Below, one piece after another: positions 1 through 8,545 of a stretch of DNA of 47,089 nt; the first letter of the stretch is position 1, and each line of letters opens with the position of its first letter. Under the pieces are notes generated by a model that had not been told where the DNA came from, searched no databases, and saw nothing but the letters and a program-made list of their open reading frames with translations. The DNA lies in the NCBI GenBank assembly GCA_020846025.1, contig JADLER010000214.1, positions 1 to 47,089 of the forward strand. Reading direction: 5' to 3'. The DNA is from Bacteroidia bacterium. GTDB taxonomy: Bacteria; Bacteroidota; Bacteroidia; B-17B0; Aurantibacillaceae. A program made the position numbers and the translations under genes.

Positions 1-2565
1 AACTTAGTTGATGAATTAATTGTAGTAGGCGAATATGCTTATTCATTAAATGACCAAATTTCTGTTTCGGCTATACATCTTAAAAGTGGTAAGTATTTTG
101 ATGATAACATCAAAGCTTTAGATAACGAAAATCAGGCATTCGCATTATATCAAACTCAAAAAAAAGACATTTTAGTTGGTCGAACAAATGGATTATATAA
201 ATATGTAGATGGTAGCCAAGTAAAAATTGACATTGGAAAAACAATAAATGTATATGCTATTACAGAAGATAGTCAGGGATATTTATACATTGGAAGTGAT
301 AATGCCATTTATATACTTAATAATTATAAAATTATTAAAACGATTCAAGTAAAACCCAAAAAAGTAAGTAGTTTTTTCGCATTTAATAACACAGCGCATG
401 TAAGTAATATTGTTATTGATAAGTACCAACGCATTTGGTTTACCAATACGCCCGACGATAATCTTTATCTAATTGAAAATAACATCACCTATGATGCTTT
501 TGATTTATTAGGAATTGACAAAGTCCTTATTAATTGCATTTATAAAGATACCGATAATCACATTTGGATTGGTACATTTAATGATGGAGTTTATTTTATT
601 CAAAATCCTCAATTTCAAAATTTCTCATTCACCACCGAACGACGTATGTTGCCAGTAAGTAGCGCCTCATTTATTGACAATAGCATGATAGTGGGTACTA
701 ACAATGGTTTATTTATTTTTGATAAAACCAATAATAACACACAAACAGTAATTGCCCCCGATGAATTATTTAATGAATCGGTTTATGGTATATTTAATAT
801 AAGCAATAACATTGTCTATTCAAAAACAAACTCTGCTAATAATTTAAAACGTCCGTTTCTCATAAATGGGAAATCTTATTCTTTCACACCCCTTGCCTCT
901 CGATTATTTAGTATTTCGAATAAAGAAAAAAACACAGCTTATTTAGCCGATAATACTGCCAGTCTTTATCTAATTAAAGATTACATCAACGAAAAATATA
1001 ATGTAATTGACACTTTAATATCATTCGATGATTACAGAACAAAAATAACATCGGTTTTAGAACATCAAAACGATTTATTAGTGGGCACATCAGATGGATT
1101 AACAATATACAATTATAATTCAAAAACATATAAGAATTTATCGCACCCTCATTTTAAATTTGGCATCAATCATTTATCTCAATTTCAAAACAAAACATAT
1201 ATAGCACACGAGAATGGTTTAACTGTATTTGAAGACACAACTTTAATACAACAAATAGGTGAGCATCAACTAACCTCTGTTAAAAAAATCAAATTCTATC
1301 AAAACCGGATATGGATTGCTACATTGGATGGACTTTACATTTGCGATACACAATTTAATCCTATTGTAATTTATAATAAAACAAATGGATTACTCTCAAA
1401 TACCATTAATGATATTGTATTTAAAGACAACAACTGTTGTATTTGTACTGATAAAGGTATTACAACTTGCGCAATTGATGATTTACTAAAATTACCAAGA
1501 GTTCCGAATAAATTATTTATAACTAGTATTGATGCAGAAGGTGAATTTTTAGAACTAGAGAATAATACCATCTATCTTAAAAGCAATCAAACTGATATTA
1601 TGATTAGTTTCTCTAGCCCGTTATATGTAAAACCAAACAAACAGTATTATCGCTACAAATACGACAAAGGAAATTTTAGTATTGAGAATCGTCAAGTACA
1701 TCTTACTTCCATAGAAGGTGGGAAACACCATTTAGAAATTATTTGCTCTTATGATGGTATAAATTGGAGTGAACCAATTACCATAACCATAATAAAAGAA
1801 ATTCCATTCAAACAAACTATTTGGTTTATCTTATTAATAATAGCTTGTGTTATTACTTTATTTTTAATTATTACATTAATTACAATTAAACAGATTAAAT
1901 TAAAAGCCTCGAAACGAGTTCAGGACGAAAGGCAAGTAAATCTTTTAAAACATCAAGCCATGAATTCATTAATGAGTCCACATTTTATTTTTAACTCATT
2001 AACTTCTATTCAAAACTACATTAATAGTAATGATTCTTTAAAAGCAAGTGAGTATCTAGCAAAATTCTCGCGTCTAATTCGTATGATTATTGAAAAAGCA
2101 TCACAAAGTGAAATTTCATTAAATGAAGAATTAACACGCTTGAATTACTATTTAGATTTAGAAAGAGAACGTTTTAAAGGTAAATTTGATTTTTTTATAG
2201 AAGTTGATGAGAATATTCATACAAATGATTTAAAAATACCGAATATGATTATACAACCTTATGCCGAAAACTCTATTATACATGGTATTTTACCAAAACA
2301 CGAACATGGTAATCTTTATATTCGATTTAAACAAGTAAACGAACAAACACTTCAAATTATCATAGAAGATGATGGCATAGGTTATAATAAAGCCAAAGAA
2401 CACGCTAAAGCAGGACATAAATCGTTAGGCACTAAAACCATTAACAAAATACTTGAACTCAACACCAAACTAACTAATAAAAAACAAAGCGTTGAAATTA
2501 TAGATAAATCAGATTTTTCGGCTACTGAGCAAGGAACAAAAATTATCATTTCATTACAAATCTAA
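1..2565 (+). CDS. Beta-propeller sensor histidine kinase, LytS type (5' end outside window)
   Basis: Frame 1 is open from base 1 through the stop at 2563-2565, and the repeat pattern is already present at base 1, so the gene begins upstream of the window; the ATG at 646 is internal. The visible 854 residues start with two-component-regulator propeller blades (recurring 'xxIWIGTxxG' patterns such as HIWIGTFNDG and RIWIATLDG). A Y_Y_Y-like domain follows (YRYKYDKGNF ... GGKHHLEI), then one membrane helix (about 1815-1890), then a cytoplasmic His_kinase/HATPase_c module. The phospho-accepting His is in SPHFIFNSL. The N box is QPYAENSIIHG and the G1 box is EDDGIGYN. Family knowledge: such proteins sense periplasmic ligands and usually signal to a LytTR response regulator; none is visible here, so it may lie upstream. 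The product is certain at family level; the signal is unknown. Confidence 0.93.
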   Translation, partial: NLVDELIVVGEYAYSLNDQISVSAIHLKSGKYFDDNIKALDNENQAFALYQTQKKDILVGRTNGLYKYVDGSQVKIDIGKTINVYAITEDSQGYLYIGSDNAIYILNNYKIIKTIQVKPKKVSSFFAFNNTAHVSNIVIDKYQRIWFTNTPDDNLYLIENNITYDAFDLLGIDKVLINCIYKDTDNHIWIGTFNDGVYFIQNPQFQNFSFTTERRMLPVSSASFIDNSMIVGTNNGLFIFDKTNNNTQTVIAPDELFNESVYGIFNISNNIVYSKTNSANNLKRPFLINGKSYSFTPLASRLFSISNKEKNTAYLADNTASLYLIKDYINEKYNVIDTLISFDDYRTKITSVLEHQNDLLVGTSDGLTIYNYNSKTYKNLSHPHFKFGINHLSQFQNKTYIAHENGLTVFEDTTLIQQIGEHQLTSVKKIKFYQNRIWIATLDGLYICDTQFNPIVIYNKTNGLLSNTINDIVFKDNNCCICTDKGITTCAIDDLLKLPRVPNKLFITSIDAEGEFLELENNTIYLKSNQTDIMISFSSPLYVKPNKQYYRYKYDKGNFSIENRQVHLTSIEGGKHHLEIICSYDGINWSEPITITIIKEIPFKQTIWFILLIIACVITLFLIITLITIKQIKLKASKRVQDERQVNLLKHQAMNSLMSPHFIFNSLTSIQNYINSNDSLKASEYLAKFSRLIRMIIEKASQSEISLNEELTRLNYYLDLERERFKGKFDFFIEVDENIHTNDLKIPNMIIQPYAENSIIHGILPKHEHGNLYIRFKQVNEQTLQIIIEDDGIGYNKAKEHAKAGHKSLGTKTINKILELNTKLTNKKQSVEIIDKSDFSATEQGTKIIISLQI

Positions 2566-2568
2566 TCA

Positions 2569-3579
2569 TTGGCATTATTTAAAATAAAATATTTAATAAC
2601 ATTCATTTTCTTAATGGCATGGTTAGTCATTAAAGCTCAAATATTCCCTTTGAGAACCTTAGCAGATACTACAAATATTTGCCAAGGAGATTCAGTTTTA
2701 TTGAAATTTTCGGAGGAATTAATTAGTAAAAATGCAACTTATACTTGGCAAACACCCAATGCCATTATCGTACATGCTAAACAGTTGTATGTAAAACACA
2801 AAGGATTATATATTGTAAGAATTAATGATGGAAAAAAATATTGGTCAGATACCACCTTTGTGAGAATAAATGATAAGCCTAAACATATAAGAATTAGAGA
2901 TACTACAATTTGTGGAAATCAAATTAACATTACCATACCTTCAAAAGAATATAAATACACTTGGAGTAATGGTGATTTTGGAAATAAAACACAAATTGAT
3001 AAAGCTGGTAAATACTGGGTAAAAATTAACCACAAAGGATGTGTTATGGTTGATACTTTTAAGGTATTTACAGCGGGTTCTATAACACCAAATTTTAGTA
3101 AAGAAATTTTAATGTGTGAAACTGATCCTCCAAAAACACTTTCGGTAAAAGCAAGTGCTGATGTGAAATTTTATTGGAACACGGGCAGTACCTCATCAAG
3201 TATTAATGTGGCAAAAGAAGGAGTATATTGGGTAAAAAGTAGTTCAAAAAACTGCGGGACTAGAATAGATTCTGTAATAATTAAATATAAAAACTGTGAT
3301 TGTGATATCTATATCCCTAATAGTTTCTCACCAAATGATGATGATAAAAACGACGAGTTTGCTTTATCGTTTCAATGCGAATACAACTATTTTCTATTAA
3401 CAATTTACGACCGTTGGGGGAATGTAGTATATACTTCAAAAAATTTTAACTCCAAATGGAACGGGAAATTTAAGGGTATTCCCTGTCCAGACGATGTTTA
3501 TATTTACAAAATAGAAGCTATACAAAAAGGAAATGATAAAAAAATTATAAAAAACGGGCATGTATCTTTATTTAGATAA
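2569..3579 (+). CDS. Secreted protein with T9SS type-B (CHU_C) sorting domain
   Basis: 336 aa. The N-terminus has a hydrophobic signal segment (KIKYLITFIFLMAWLVIKA) and is best explained by a TTG start at 2569, 3 nt after the kinase stop. The only nearby ATG (2614) would leave a truncated signal peptide. The middle holds Ig/PKD-like repeats with paired cysteines and a recurrent 'GxYWVKxxxxxC' pattern. The C-terminus carries the gliding-motility-type domain: IYIPNSFSPNDDDKNDEF, then YDRWGNVVY and WNGKFKG, ending close to the stop. This is the classic type-B T9SS targeting domain, so the protein is predicted to be exported and placed on or released from the cell surface. The 3' end overlaps the next gene by 20 nt. 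No catalytic domain is visible; a role in adhesion or as a structural surface protein is an inference. Confidence 0.88.
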   Translation: MALFKIKYLITFIFLMAWLVIKAQIFPLRTLADTTNICQGDSVLLKFSEELISKNATYTWQTPNAIIVHAKQLYVKHKGLYIVRINDGKKYWSDTTFVRINDKPKHIRIRDTTICGNQINITIPSKEYKYTWSNGDFGNKTQIDKAGKYWVKINHKGCVMVDTFKVFTAGSITPNFSKEILMCETDPPKTLSVKASADVKFYWNTGSTSSSINVAKEGVYWVKSSSKNCGTRIDSVIIKYKNCDCDIYIPNSFSPNDDDKNDEFALSFQCEYNYFLLTIYDRWGNVVYTSKNFNSKWNGKFKGIPCPDDVYIYKIEAIQKGNDKKIIKNGHVSLFR

Positions 3580-4783
3580 AATTAAATTTTTACTTCTTTC
3601 ACTACTCGTATTACAATTTGTAACCTTCTTTGCTCAATCCGAACTAACTCAAATTAAACCATTTGGTACAAATCCTGGGAATTTAAAATTAATGTTTTAC
3701 GATCCTGGGAACATTACTAAGAAATCACCATTGGTAGTTGTTTTACATGGTTGTACTCAAACAGCCGAGATGTGCGCCAAACAATCAGGATGGAATAAAT
3801 TAGCATTAATACATCAATTTTATGTTTTATATCCAGAACAAATTTTTGTAAATAATCCTGAAAATTGTTTTAACTGGTTTCGTTCAAACGATCAAGAAAG
3901 AGATAAAGGTGAACCAGGCTCTATTAAACAAATGATTGACTACATGACAAAAACAAAACACATTGATACAACACGTATTTTTATAGTAGGTTTATCTGCA
4001 GGGGCAGCTATGAGTACTATTATGTTATCTGTTTATCCCGAAGTGTTTAGTAAAGGTGGTATTTTAGCTGGTGGCCCATATAAAGCAACCGAATCTGTAA
4101 TAAACTCAGGAAATGCTATGCTAGGATTAATATCAAAGTCTCCTGAAAAATGGGGTGATTTAATCCGAAAACAAAACCCAACATATAAAGGTAATTATCC
4201 AAAAATAGCCGTATTTCATGGCAAAAAAGATATTATAGTAAATCCAAATAACGCTAATCAACTGATTAAACAATGGGTAAACATTCATCAAACTGATTAT
4301 ATCGAAGACGAATATTTTTCTCAATTTAAAAATTATGAAAATATTGAACTTTCAATTTACAAAAATCAAAATCAAGAAGAAATTGTAAGATATTATCAAA
4401 TAAAAGACATAGGTCACACCTTACCTATTGATACAGGTCAATGTCCAACTCAAGGTGGTAAAACAGGAATGTTTGCTAAAGACATTAATTTTCATAGCAC
4501 TTTCTGGATAGCTGATTTTTTTGGAATTTTAACTCCACCATATTTCATTCAAGGAAATACTATCTTAAAGGCAAAATCAATTGATAATTTATTTAGTATT
4601 CCAAAGCACAACAACTCAACTTACCAGTGGAATACACCTGCAGGCATGTGGATTCAAGGAGAAAAACATGGAAATAACATTTCAATTCAAGTTGATGAAA
4701 TTGGAGGTCTGCTTGAGGTTATTGAAACCACCAATGCAGGTTGTATGGAAGTACCTTCTCGTATTTCCATTAAAATAGAATAA
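3560..4783 (+). CDS. Secreted PHB depolymerase / feruloyl-esterase-like alpha/beta hydrolase
   Basis: 407 aa with an N-terminal signal peptide (hydrophobic residues about 8-25, ending FFAQS). The alpha/beta-hydrolase core matches the Esterase_PHB (LpqC) family: LVVVLHGCTQTAE near residue 58 supplies the oxyanion-hole region, GLSAGA places the nucleophile at Ser146, and Asp224 (GKKDIIV) and His286 (IGHTLP) complete a likely triad. NCFNWF near 102 is typical of the family. The last ~70 residues (WNTPAGMWIQG ... GCMEVPS) resemble a PKD-like Bacteroidota C-terminal module rather than part of the hydrolase. There is no obvious T9SS sorting domain. The ATG lies inside the preceding gene (20-nt overlap), which suggests coupled expression. 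The substrate cannot be decided: short-chain polyhydroxyalkanoate or ester-linked plant phenolics are both known for the family. Confidence 0.85.
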   Translation: MYLYLDKIKFLLLSLLVLQFVTFFAQSELTQIKPFGTNPGNLKLMFYDPGNITKKSPLVVVLHGCTQTAEMCAKQSGWNKLALIHQFYVLYPEQIFVNNPENCFNWFRSNDQERDKGEPGSIKQMIDYMTKTKHIDTTRIFIVGLSAGAAMSTIMLSVYPEVFSKGGILAGGPYKATESVINSGNAMLGLISKSPEKWGDLIRKQNPTYKGNYPKIAVFHGKKDIIVNPNNANQLIKQWVNIHQTDYIEDEYFSQFKNYENIELSIYKNQNQEEIVRYYQIKDIGHTLPIDTGQCPTQGGKTGMFAKDINFHSTFWIADFFGILTPPYFIQGNTILKAKSIDNLFSIPKHNNSTYQWNTPAGMWIQGEKHGNNISIQVDEIGGLLEVIETTNAGCMEVPSRISIKIE

Positions 4784-4846
4784 AACTACATTTTTGACTT
4801 TCAAACTATTACATAATTCTTTAACAAATTCAAAAATATTTACAGT

Positions 4847-4870
4847 ATAAAAGTACTTTAATACTTTTAT
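4847..4870. promoter_or_regulatory. Perfect inverted repeat, candidate operator of the NO/Fe-S stress operon
   Basis: Arms ATAAAAGTA (4847-4855) and TACTTTTAT (4862-4870) are exact reverse complements separated by six bases (CTTTAA). The dyad ends 4 bp before a TATATTTG -7 box and covers the position where a -33 element would sit, so a bound repressor would block the promoter. The dyad spacing is reminiscent of Rrf2/NsrR or CRP/FNR-type sites. An Rrf2 regulator is encoded in the same operon, but the link is an inference. Confidence 0.6.
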
Positions 4871-4874
4871 TTAG

Positions 4875-4882
4875 TATATTTG
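4875..4882 (+). promoter_or_regulatory. -7 promoter box (TATATTTG) for the ric/DUF2249 operon
   Basis: Exact match to the Bacteroidota sigma-A -7 consensus TAnnTTTG, 38 bp before the ATG at 4920. No TTTG is found 19-20 bp upstream, where the inverted repeat lies instead, consistent with regulated rather than constitutive transcription. Confidence 0.6.
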
Positions 4883-4919
4883 TGAAACAATAGTAGTTAA
4901 ACATTAAAAAATACATATC

Positions 4920-6365
4920 ATGGAAACAGCAAACGAAATTATCATCAACGTACAAGAACTAGAACCAAGATTAAGACATCAAACTATCTTTGATACTTTT
5001 AATTCATTAATGGAAGGAGAAAGTTTTATTATCCACAATAACCATGATCCAATGCCTGTATATTACCAACTTACAGAAATGCGTGGAAATATTTTTACAT
5101 GGGATTATTTACAGAAAGGTCCAGAATGGTGGGATATTAGAGTTCGCAGAGATGTGCCAATTATCCCAACAGAAGATAAAGATTTTATATTAAATATTCC
5201 CGTAATAGAACCTCAACAAAAACATGCTACAATTTTCCATGTATTTAAAAATACATTACCAGGTAATTCATTTATTATTCACAATAATCATGATCCAAAG
5301 CCTGTATATTTTCAATTACAAAATATGTTTGGCGATACTTTTACCTGGGAATACTTACAGCAAGGGCCACAATGGTGGGATATTAAAGTCGGTATAAAAG
5401 AAACAAAAAAATCAGAGTATCCAAATGACTTAGTTATTAATGTACCTTCATTAGAACCAAAGTTAAAACATCCAACAATTTTTAAAACTTTTGACTCTCT
5501 AAATGCTGGGGATAGTTTCATTATACATAACGATCATGATCCAAAACCAGTTTATTATCAATTATTAAGTGAGAAAGGTGATGTATTTACTTGGGAATAT
5601 TTACAAGAAGGCCCTCAATGGTGGGATATTCGAGTTACAAGAAAAGGGATGGAAAGTAGCGAAACCATAGGCGAAATTGTGGCAAAAGATTTACGAAAAG
5701 CTGAGGTATTTAAAAAATATGGTATAGATTTTTGCTGTGGCGGTAAAAAAACAGTGAGACAGAAATGTTCAGAAAAAGGAATTGATCCTACACAAATTGA
5801 AAAAGAATTGAAACAACCAATACATAATGCAACTCAACAAAGTAATTTAAACTACGACGAGTGGAGTCTTGATTTCCTAGCCGATTATATTGTCAATACT
5901 CATCACAACTACGTTAAAAAATACTTACCTGATATTACAACTTACGCTAATAAGGTAGCAAAAGTACACGGAAATCATCATCCAGAGTTGTCAGAAATTA
6001 AAGAATTAGTTGAACAAATAAATCATGAGTTAACAATTCACATGAAAGAAGAGGAAACAAAACTCTTTCCACTCATTAAGCAATTAGTAAATACTAAAAA
6101 TAATCCTTCAAAAACAGAAGTAGAGGCTTTTAAAAACTTTAATGCGCTTATTAATGAGACAGAAGAAGAACATGATAGTATAGGAAGATTACTAGAAAAA
6201 ATTAGAAGGTTAAATAATAACTATGCCATTCCAGAGGACGCATGTACAAGCTATAAACTATTATATAAGATGTTAGAGGAATTTGAAAATGATTTGTTTA
6301 CACATATTCATTTAGAAAACAATATTCTGTTTACAAAAGCAAGTAGCCTGTGTAAGTTATTATAG
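4920..6365 (+). CDS. ric: Triple DUF2249 - Ric/ScdA/YtfE di-iron repair protein fusion
   Basis: 481 aa, about twice the ~220-240 aa usual for Ric. Three DUF2249 repeats occupy residues ~6-77, 88-157 and 170-241. They have an exact 82-residue period, with the H-D of the (N/D)-H-D-P-x-P motif at 42/43, 124/125 and 206/207, and each ends in a W-(D/E)-Y-L...GPxWWDI block. A DUF542/ScdA N-terminal domain follows (about 245-300) with the diagnostic FCCGG (Cys272-Cys273). A hemerythrin-like four-helix domain (about 315-480) contains likely di-iron ligands in NTHHN, GNHH, INHE, EEEHD and HIHLEN. Family knowledge: Ric/YtfE repairs Fe-S clusters damaged by nitric oxide or oxidants; DUF2249 has no settled biochemical function but is recurrently linked with NO and denitrification genes. 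It is the first gene of the operon and has its own promoter and dyad. Confidence 0.93.
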   Translation: METANEIIINVQELEPRLRHQTIFDTFNSLMEGESFIIHNNHDPMPVYYQLTEMRGNIFTWDYLQKGPEWWDIRVRRDVPIIPTEDKDFILNIPVIEPQQKHATIFHVFKNTLPGNSFIIHNNHDPKPVYFQLQNMFGDTFTWEYLQQGPQWWDIKVGIKETKKSEYPNDLVINVPSLEPKLKHPTIFKTFDSLNAGDSFIIHNDHDPKPVYYQLLSEKGDVFTWEYLQEGPQWWDIRVTRKGMESSETIGEIVAKDLRKAEVFKKYGIDFCCGGKKTVRQKCSEKGIDPTQIEKELKQPIHNATQQSNLNYDEWSLDFLADYIVNTHHNYVKKYLPDITTYANKVAKVHGNHHPELSEIKELVEQINHELTIHMKEEETKLFPLIKQLVNTKNNPSKTEVEAFKNFNALINETEEEHDSIGRLLEKIRRLNNNYAIPEDACTSYKLLYKMLEEFENDLFTHIHLENNILFTKASSLCKLL

Positions 6366-6369
6366 TAAC

Positions 6370-6390
6370 CTTGAGTAATATACACTCAAG
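6370..6390 (+). other. Intercistronic hairpin between ric and the DUF1858 gene
   Basis: CTTGAGT (6370-6376) and ACTCAAG (6384-6390) form a perfect 7-bp stem with a 7-nt loop, 5 nt after the ric stop. There is no T-run, so it is not a standard terminator. It may stabilise or limit transcription of the distal operon, or be a second operator-like dyad. Function is inferred only. Confidence 0.4.
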
Positions 6391-6425
6391 TGAATGAAGT
6401 TATTCAAATAATAAATTAAAACAAA

Positions 6426-7256
6426 ATGTTTATTAACGAACAAACAAAAATAGCGGCACTTCTAAAACATCATCCAGATGCTTTAGAAACTATTATAAGT
6501 TTAAGTCCTGATTTTAAGAAATTAAGAAATCCAATATTAAGAAAATTAATGGCTGGAAGAGCAAGTATTGCTATGGCTTCAAAAATAGGAGGCTGCACAC
6601 CCGAAGATTTTTTTAAAGCTTTAGCACCATTAGGTTTTAAAGTAGATAGTTCGAAACCAAAAGAAAAAGAAAAAATTCAAAACACAACAATGCCTGTTTA
6701 TTTACAATCGGTGAGTCCTGATAAGATAGTAAACTTTGATGTAAGAGCCATGTTAGCAGAAGGTAACGATCCATTAAAAGTCATTCAACAAAAAGTAAAG
6801 GCTTTAAACCAAGGCGAGGTTCTTTTAATCATCAATAATTTTGAACCAGTACCACTTATTAAATTATTAGAAAAACAAGGTTTTGAAGCTTATGTTGAGT
6901 ATGAAAATGCTGATACTATAAAAACTTATTTCTTTAAATCATCAATTAATAATATACAAGTTAATACATCTGACATAGAAGCTGAAGTTAAAACATCGGG
7001 AGACTGGGAGGAGATTTTAAAACATTTCGAAAATCAACTACTTGAAATAGATGTACGCCAATTAGAGATGCCAATGCCTATGATGACAATTTTAGAAACT
7101 TTAGAAACACTCCCCGATCAAAAAGCATTATATGTGCGTCACAAACGAATTCCAGTATTTTTACTAACTGAATTAAAAGAAAGAAATTTTGAATACCGAA
7201 TTAAAGAAATACAGGAAGGAGAAGTATATTTACTGATCTTTAAACAAACATCATAA
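6426..7256 (+). CDS. DUF1858 - double DUF2249 protein
   Basis: 276 aa, cytoplasmic (no signal or membrane segment). Residues 1-65 form a DUF1858 domain: FINEQTKIAALLKHHPDAL, then the SPDFKKLRNPILRKLM core and KIGGC with Cys57. Two DUF2249-like domains follow at about 101-170 (VNFDVRAM ... GEVLLIINNFEPVPL) and 205-273 (LEIDVRQLEMP ... ALYVRHKRIPV). In both, the His-Asp-Pro motif of the canonical repeats is lost (NFEPVP and HKRIPV), so these copies are divergent and may have lost or changed ligand binding. DUF1858 is often found with Ric/hybrid-cluster-type genes; no enzymatic role is established. It lies 60 bp after ric, across a hairpin, and 1 bp before the membrane-protein gene, so it is almost certainly co-transcribed. 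Confidence 0.87.
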   Translation: MFINEQTKIAALLKHHPDALETIISLSPDFKKLRNPILRKLMAGRASIAMASKIGGCTPEDFFKALAPLGFKVDSSKPKEKEKIQNTTMPVYLQSVSPDKIVNFDVRAMLAEGNDPLKVIQQKVKALNQGEVLLIINNFEPVPLIKLLEKQGFEAYVEYENADTIKTYFFKSSINNIQVNTSDIEAEVKTSGDWEEILKHFENQLLEIDVRQLEMPMPMMTILETLETLPDQKALYVRHKRIPVFLLTELKERNFEYRIKEIQEGEVYLLIFKQTS

Positions 7257-7257
7257 C

Positions 7258-8544
7258 ATGATAACACCACTGCCAAGTGGTTTACAAAAAACCACTAATT
7301 ATAAAGTTGTACTTCCATTTTACTTGTACGCATCGATATCTTTTATTGTTGCCACAGCTTTATTATTAGTACATACCAATCTTACGAAAGCTCATCATTT
7401 TAATCCTCACACATTAGCCATTACACACATCTTAGCGCGAGGCTGGGGAACTATGATTATTTTAGGCGCATCGCACCAATTATTACCTGTCTTAGTAGAT
7501 GGTAAATTAATTAGTGATGTATTAGCACATCTCACCTTTATTTTCACAGCTATTGGAATTCCAATTTTAGTATATGCTTTTTATATATTTCAAACGGGAT
7601 GGCTTATGCAAATAGGCGCTGTATGTATCAATGTTGGCATAGTATGTTATGTTTTAAATGTTTTTAGTAGTTCATTTAGCACATCTAAACGAAATGTACA
7701 TGCTTGGTTTATAATTACTGCCTCTATTTGGCTATTTAGTACCGTATTCTTAGGACTACTATTAGTATTTAACTTTACTTATATGTTATTACCTAAAGAT
7801 TCCTTGTCGTATTTGAGTATCCATGCCCATCTAGGAATTGTAGGTTGGTTTTTATTATTAGTTATTGGTGTCGGTTCTCGCTTAATTCCAATGTTTTTAA
7901 TCTCAAAATATACAAATGATAAAAACTTATGGGTTATATTTTGGTTAATAAACCTAGGCTTAATAAGTTTTTTACTAATTAAATTTTTCGGTCTGAATAA
8001 TCATATCTTTTATTTTTCTGTTGCAAGTATTTTAATTGCCGTCTGCCTATTTGGTATTCATTGCAAAAGAGCTTATACGGTAAGAATAAGAAGAAATGTA
8101 GATGAACAAATGAAAACCTCATTAATTTCAATAGCTCAAATGTTGTTGCCAATTATAGCACTAATTATTACGCTATTTTTTTTACCAACAAATAAATTTC
8201 CGAACATGATTTTGCTATATGGATTCTGTATATTCTTTGGTTGGCTTACAGCAATTATTTTAGGAATGACATTTAAAACACTTCCTTTTATTGTTTGGAA
8301 TAAGGTATATCATACCAAAGCACAGAATTCTAAAACACCTGCCCCAAAAGAGTTATTTAGTGAAACAATTTATCAATTTATGTTATATAGTTATTTAATA
8401 GGCTTTATTATCTTCATTATTGGAATTATTAGTTTAATAGACTTAATTCTAAAAATAGGAGCAATTGCCTTATTTACTTCAGCTATATTATATGTATATA
8501 ATACGAGTAAAGTAATTTTTCACAAACCACTAAAAACAATTTAA
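7258..8544 (+). CDS. Polytopic heme-copper oxidase subunit I-like / NnrS-like membrane protein
   Basis: 428 aa with roughly twelve hydrophobic segments and no signal peptide. Histidines cluster at membrane boundaries as in heme-binding proteins: H46, H47, H51 and H57 before the second helix, H73 in ILGASHQLLPVL, H148, and H189/H191 in IHAHLGIVGWF followed by GVGSRLIPMF. The HAHLGxxGW and S-H-Q-L-L-P patterns recall the single-subunit heme-copper oxidase/NO reductase-like and NnrS families. It is too short and lacks the clear HH pair needed to call a complete NorB or CcoN. It starts 1 bp after the DUF1858 gene and ends 1 bp before the DUF59 gene. A role in NO tolerance or heme-dependent electron transfer is inferred from the motifs and from Ric and DUF2249 in the operon. 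The exact family needs a profile search. Confidence 0.72.
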   Translation: MITPLPSGLQKTTNYKVVLPFYLYASISFIVATALLLVHTNLTKAHHFNPHTLAITHILARGWGTMIILGASHQLLPVLVDGKLISDVLAHLTFIFTAIGIPILVYAFYIFQTGWLMQIGAVCINVGIVCYVLNVFSSSFSTSKRNVHAWFIITASIWLFSTVFLGLLLVFNFTYMLLPKDSLSYLSIHAHLGIVGWFLLLVIGVGSRLIPMFLISKYTNDKNLWVIFWLINLGLISFLLIKFFGLNNHIFYFSVASILIAVCLFGIHCKRAYTVRIRRNVDEQMKTSLISIAQMLLPIIALIITLFFLPTNKFPNMILLYGFCIFFGWLTAIILGMTFKTLPFIVWNKVYHTKAQNSKTPAPKELFSETIYQFMLYSYLIGFIIFIIGIISLIDLILKIGAIALFTSAILYVYNTSKVIFHKPLKTI

Positions 8545-8545
8545 T

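Noticed and set aside
646-2565. ATG at 646 as the start of the sensor kinase.
   Set aside because: The same frame is open back to base 1 and already encodes propeller blades, so the ATG is internal.
4581-4778. 65-aa ORF in the other frame within the esterase gene.
   Set aside because: Shadow of the esterase with no own signals; the same applies to the other short internal ORFs on either strand.
7258-8544. Calling the membrane protein a NorB nitric oxide reductase.
   Set aside because: It is too short and lacks the full set of heme and Fe_B histidines, so only a heme-copper/NnrS-like description is supported.
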